Shown: positions 62,108 to 64,000 of the stretch, piece after piece
Numbering within the stretch: position 1 is the stretch's first letter
Layout of the letters: the number at the start of each line of letters is the position of its first letter
NCBI GenBank assembly: GCA_016705575.1
Contig: JADIXX010000006.1
Coordinates: 248,001-312,000, forward strand
DNA length: 64,000 bases
Direction: 5' to 3'
Source of the DNA: Candidatus Aalborgicola defluviihabitans
Lineage (GTDB): Bacteria > Pseudomonadota > Gammaproteobacteria > Burkholderiales > Burkholderiaceae_C
Position numbers and translations under genes: made by a program
Notes under the pieces: model-generated
What the model saw: only the letters and a program-made list of their open reading frames with translations
The model's database searches: none
Told to the model about the DNA's origin: nothing

Positions 62108-62623
62108 ATGTTGAAAAAAATTCTGGTGATTATCGCCATGCTCTATGCTGCGGTCGCTTTCGCAGCCGTTGAAGTCAACAAGGCCACTTCAGCCGAGCTT
62201 GACGGTATCAAGGGCATTGGCCCAGCAATCTCCGCCAAGATCATTGAAGAGCGCAAGAAGGGCAACTTCAAGGACTGGTATGACTTCATTGAGCGCGTCA
62301 AGGGCGTGGGCGACGTCAATGCTGCCAACTTTGCCAATGCAGGCCTGACCGTGAACGGCGCAGCTTTCAAAAGCGCATCTGCAGCAGCGACCGCCAAGCC
62401 CGCTGTTGCTGCACCGACTCCTGCCGCCAAGGAAGAGAAGAAAGACCCCAAGGCAGAAGCCAAAATGAAGACTGACGACGCCAAGAAGGCCAAGGCTGAA
62501 GAAAAGGCCAAGAAGGCAGAAGAAGCCAAGGCCAAGAAAGAAGCGGCCAAGCAGGCCAAAGAAGACGCTAAGAAGGCCAAGGCCGACGCTGCCAAAGGCG
62601 CCGCCAGCGCTCCCAAGAAGTAG
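62108..62623 (+). CDS. Secreted helix-hairpin-helix protein with Lys/Ala/Glu tail
   Basis: The 171-residue product starts with a signal-like helix (MLKKILVIIAMLYAAVAFAA), then a ComEA-type double helix-hairpin-helix DNA-binding domain (EVNKATSAELDGIKGIGPAISAKIIEERKKGNFKDWYDFIERVKGVG). The rest, from about 95, is almost only Lys, Ala, Glu and Asp, in the pattern of histone-H1-like helical tails. I infer a periplasmic or surface DNA-binding protein, perhaps for DNA uptake, but a nucleoid role cannot be excluded if the signal is not cleaved. It follows hldD and ends in a terminator. Confidence 0.8.
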   Translation: MLKKILVIIAMLYAAVAFAAVEVNKATSAELDGIKGIGPAISAKIIEERKKGNFKDWYDFIERVKGVGDVNAANFANAGLTVNGAAFKSASAAATAKPAVAAPTPAAKEEKKDPKAEAKMKTDDAKKAKAEEKAKKAEEAKAKKEAAKQAKEDAKKAKADAAKGAASAPKK

Positions 62624-62646
62624 GCGCTTCGCGTTCCACTTCACAC

Positions 62647-62669
62647 AACCCGCTTCGGCGGGTTTTTTT
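62647..62669 (+). terminator. Terminator after the helix-hairpin-helix gene
   Basis: AACCCGC and GCGGGTT around a short TTCG loop are followed by seven T residues, 24 bases after the stop codon. Confidence 0.9.
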
Positions 62670-62702
62670 GTGTCCGTTTACCAAAAGTTTGCAATTCATG
62701 CC

Positions 62703-62731
62703 TTGACAACAATTGCCTAGGCAAATAATAT
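62703..62731 (+). promoter_or_regulatory. Promoter and MarR operator
   Basis: TTGACA (62703-62708) and TAATAT (62726-62731) are 17 bases apart, close to a consensus sigma-70 promoter. The perfect palindrome TTGCCTAGGCAA (62713-62724) lies in the spacer, where a bound MarR repressor would block polymerase. Confidence 0.8.
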
Positions 62732-62739
62732 TTGCCGTC

Positions 62740-63294
62740 ATGAATTGCGCCCCCTCTCCTGAAGGCACCCCGGCCCCACCCGCGGCAGTCGCCTTCTATT
62801 GCGCCAAAGACTACCGGCCAGAAGAAAGCGCCGGCTACCTGATGCGCCAGATCCTTACCATGGTGAGCCAGGAGGTGGAGCGCCAACTGGCCCATACCGG
62901 CTTGACCAATGCACAGTGGGTTCCGTTGTTCAAGCTCTATACGGGCCAGGCGTCCACCCCAGCCGAGCTGGCGCGTGAATGCCAACTCGATGCGGGTGCC
63001 ATGACACGCACGCTGGACCGCATGGAGGCGAAAGGCCTGTGCCTGCGCGAGCGCTCGGTCACCGACCGCCGTGTGGTCACCATCACGCTAACGGCCGCCG
63101 GGCACCAAGCCGCCAAGGTCATCCCGGAAGCTTTGAGCAGGGTACAAAACGCCCACTTGGCGGGTTTCTCGGAAGAAGAATTCGTACTGTTAAAGAACTT
63201 GCTGCGGCGCATCCTGACCAACGCCCGCGCCATCCACCCTGCCCAACTCCAAAACACCAATGCCCAACCCACCAAAGGCCCCAATGCCGCCTGA
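62740..63294 (+). CDS. MarR-family transcriptional regulator
   Basis: The 184-residue product has the MarR winged helix (NAQWVPLFKLYTGQASTPAELARECQLDAGAMTRTLDRMEAKGLCLRERSVTDRRVVTITLTAAG), with the GYLMRQIL helix before it. It probably represses itself and the efflux genes that follow. The ATG at 62740 is only nine bases after the -10 box, so the message would be nearly leaderless. Its end overlaps the outer-membrane efflux gene by 11 bases. Confidence 0.9.
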   Translation: MNCAPSPEGTPAPPAAVAFYCAKDYRPEESAGYLMRQILTMVSQEVERQLAHTGLTNAQWVPLFKLYTGQASTPAELARECQLDAGAMTRTLDRMEAKGLCLRERSVTDRRVVTITLTAAGHQAAKVIPEALSRVQNAHLAGFSEEEFVLLKNLLRRILTNARAIHPAQLQNTNAQPTKGPNAA

Positions 63295-64000
63295 AATCTC
63301 CTATCCATCCACCTCCCGCTGGCCAGCCTGGGCTTTGCAGGCAGTGGTCTTGGCCAGCCTGGGCGCTTGCGCCAATTACGCCGGCATCACCCCCCAAGCC
63401 CAGTCGCTCAATGCCGACGCACTGGGCCTGAAAGCTGACGCAACCGCACAACCAGATGTAGCGCCCACCATTGATCCCCAGTGGTGGCATGCATTTGGTG
63501 ATGCCCAGCTCAACCAGTTGGTCGAGCAGGCCCTGGCCAACAACCCCAACCTGGGCGTAGCCCAAGCCCGCCTGGCACGGGTACAAGCCGCCAGCGATGC
63601 AGTTCATGGTGCCGATCTGCCGCAGGTAGCTGCCAGCACCGACCTGACCCGCCAGCGCTTTAGCGCCAACAGCATCTACCCGCCGCCACTGGGTGGCGCC
63701 ATTCTCAACACCGGTGACCTGCGTGCCAGCGCCAGTTGGGAGCTGGACTTCTTCGGCAAAAACCGCGCGGCGCTGGACGCATCCCTGGGCCAGGTGCGCG
63801 CAGCACAGGCCGATGCAGAGGCCGCCCGCATGTTGTTGGCCAGTTCCGTCGCGCGCAGCTACTTTGGTTTGGTTCGCATCCAGGCCCAGTTGGATGTAGC
63901 CGAACGCACCTTGGCGCAGCGCACTCAGTCCAGGCTACTGGTGCAAGACCGCGTGAACGCCGGTCTGGACACCCAACTCGAACTGCAGCAAAGCGACAGC
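63284..64000 (+). CDS. RND-type efflux outer-membrane lipoprotein, N-terminal part
   Basis: The frame is open to the window end, giving 239 residues. A signal with lipobox-like LGACAN leads to the family pattern WWHAFGDAQLNQLVEQALANNPNLGVAQARLARVQA and the later ASWELDFFGKNRAALDA of NodT/OprM outer-membrane channels. The ATG at 63284 or one at 63260 may be the start; both overlap the MarR gene. The inner-membrane pump and periplasmic adaptor are presumably downstream. Confidence 0.9.
   Translation, partial: MPPEISYPSTSRWPAWALQAVVLASLGACANYAGITPQAQSLNADALGLKADATAQPDVAPTIDPQWWHAFGDAQLNQLVEQALANNPNLGVAQARLARVQAASDAVHGADLPQVAASTDLTRQRFSANSIYPPPLGGAILNTGDLRASASWELDFFGKNRAALDASLGQVRAAQADAEAARMLLASSVARSYFGLVRIQAQLDVAERTLAQRTQSRLLVQDRVNAGLDTQLELQQSDS

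Overview
This 64 kb window reads as a chromosomal segment of a betaproteobacterium of the order Burkholderiales, most likely family Comamonadaceae (Rhodoferax/Polaromonas-like). The basis is the gene order pyrG-kdsA-eno-ftsB, the run gyrA-pheA-tyrA-aroA/cmk-rpsA-ihfB-lapA-lapB-hldA-hldD, a fused aroA-cmk gene, a tmRNA tag ANDERFALAA and GC-rich codon use. The placement is inference; no database was searched.

Layout. 1-13.8 kb is core metabolism and quality control: end of a methyltransferase, dapA, bamC, a small lipoprotein, the ribosomal oxygenase roxA, a SlyD-like isomerase, dut, coaBC, pyrG, kdsA, eno (with an apparent one-base frameshift), ftsB, hslO, a gamma carbonic anhydrase and a DUF455 ferritin-like protein. 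13.9-16.5 kb is a CHASE-PAS-GGDEF-EAL signalling protein. 16.7-24.3 kb is a catabolic-looking operon: RpiR regulator, class III aminotransferase, TAXI-type TRAP transporter (binding protein plus fused permease), Asp/Glu-racemase-like enzyme and D-amino-acid aminotransferase. xerD, an AEC permease and an AmpG-like MFS protein follow.

28.2-34.5 kb is the accessory heart of the window. All genes except an IS1111-type transposase lie on the minus strand. Four integron attC recombination sites separate small cassette genes (zinc-ribbon proteins, a BrnT/BrnA toxin-antitoxin pair, a small membrane protein), and no integron integrase is visible. One attC is split by an IS110/IS1111-family element whose exact removal restores a canonical attC. 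The array is bounded upstream by a damaged IS91-type transposase with its companion tyrosine recombinase.

35-47 kb holds queG, tsaE, amiC, a DedA protein, a LysR regulator divergent from the dabB-dabA inorganic-carbon uptake pair, and a Cd/Zn/Pb-type P1B-ATPase divergent from its MerR-family regulator. 46.9-64 kb returns to core genes: tmRNA, gph, ubiG, an OmpA-like protein, gyrA, the aromatic amino acid run, rpsA, ihfB, the LPS-related lapA-lapB-hldA-hldD run, a helix-hairpin-helix protein, and a MarR regulator overlapping an outer-membrane efflux lipoprotein that runs off the window.

A second theme is a 55-nt dispersed repeat. I find four copies that align without gaps: two intergenic and two inside reading frames (amiC and aroA), where both encode the same heptapeptide TRASGQN.
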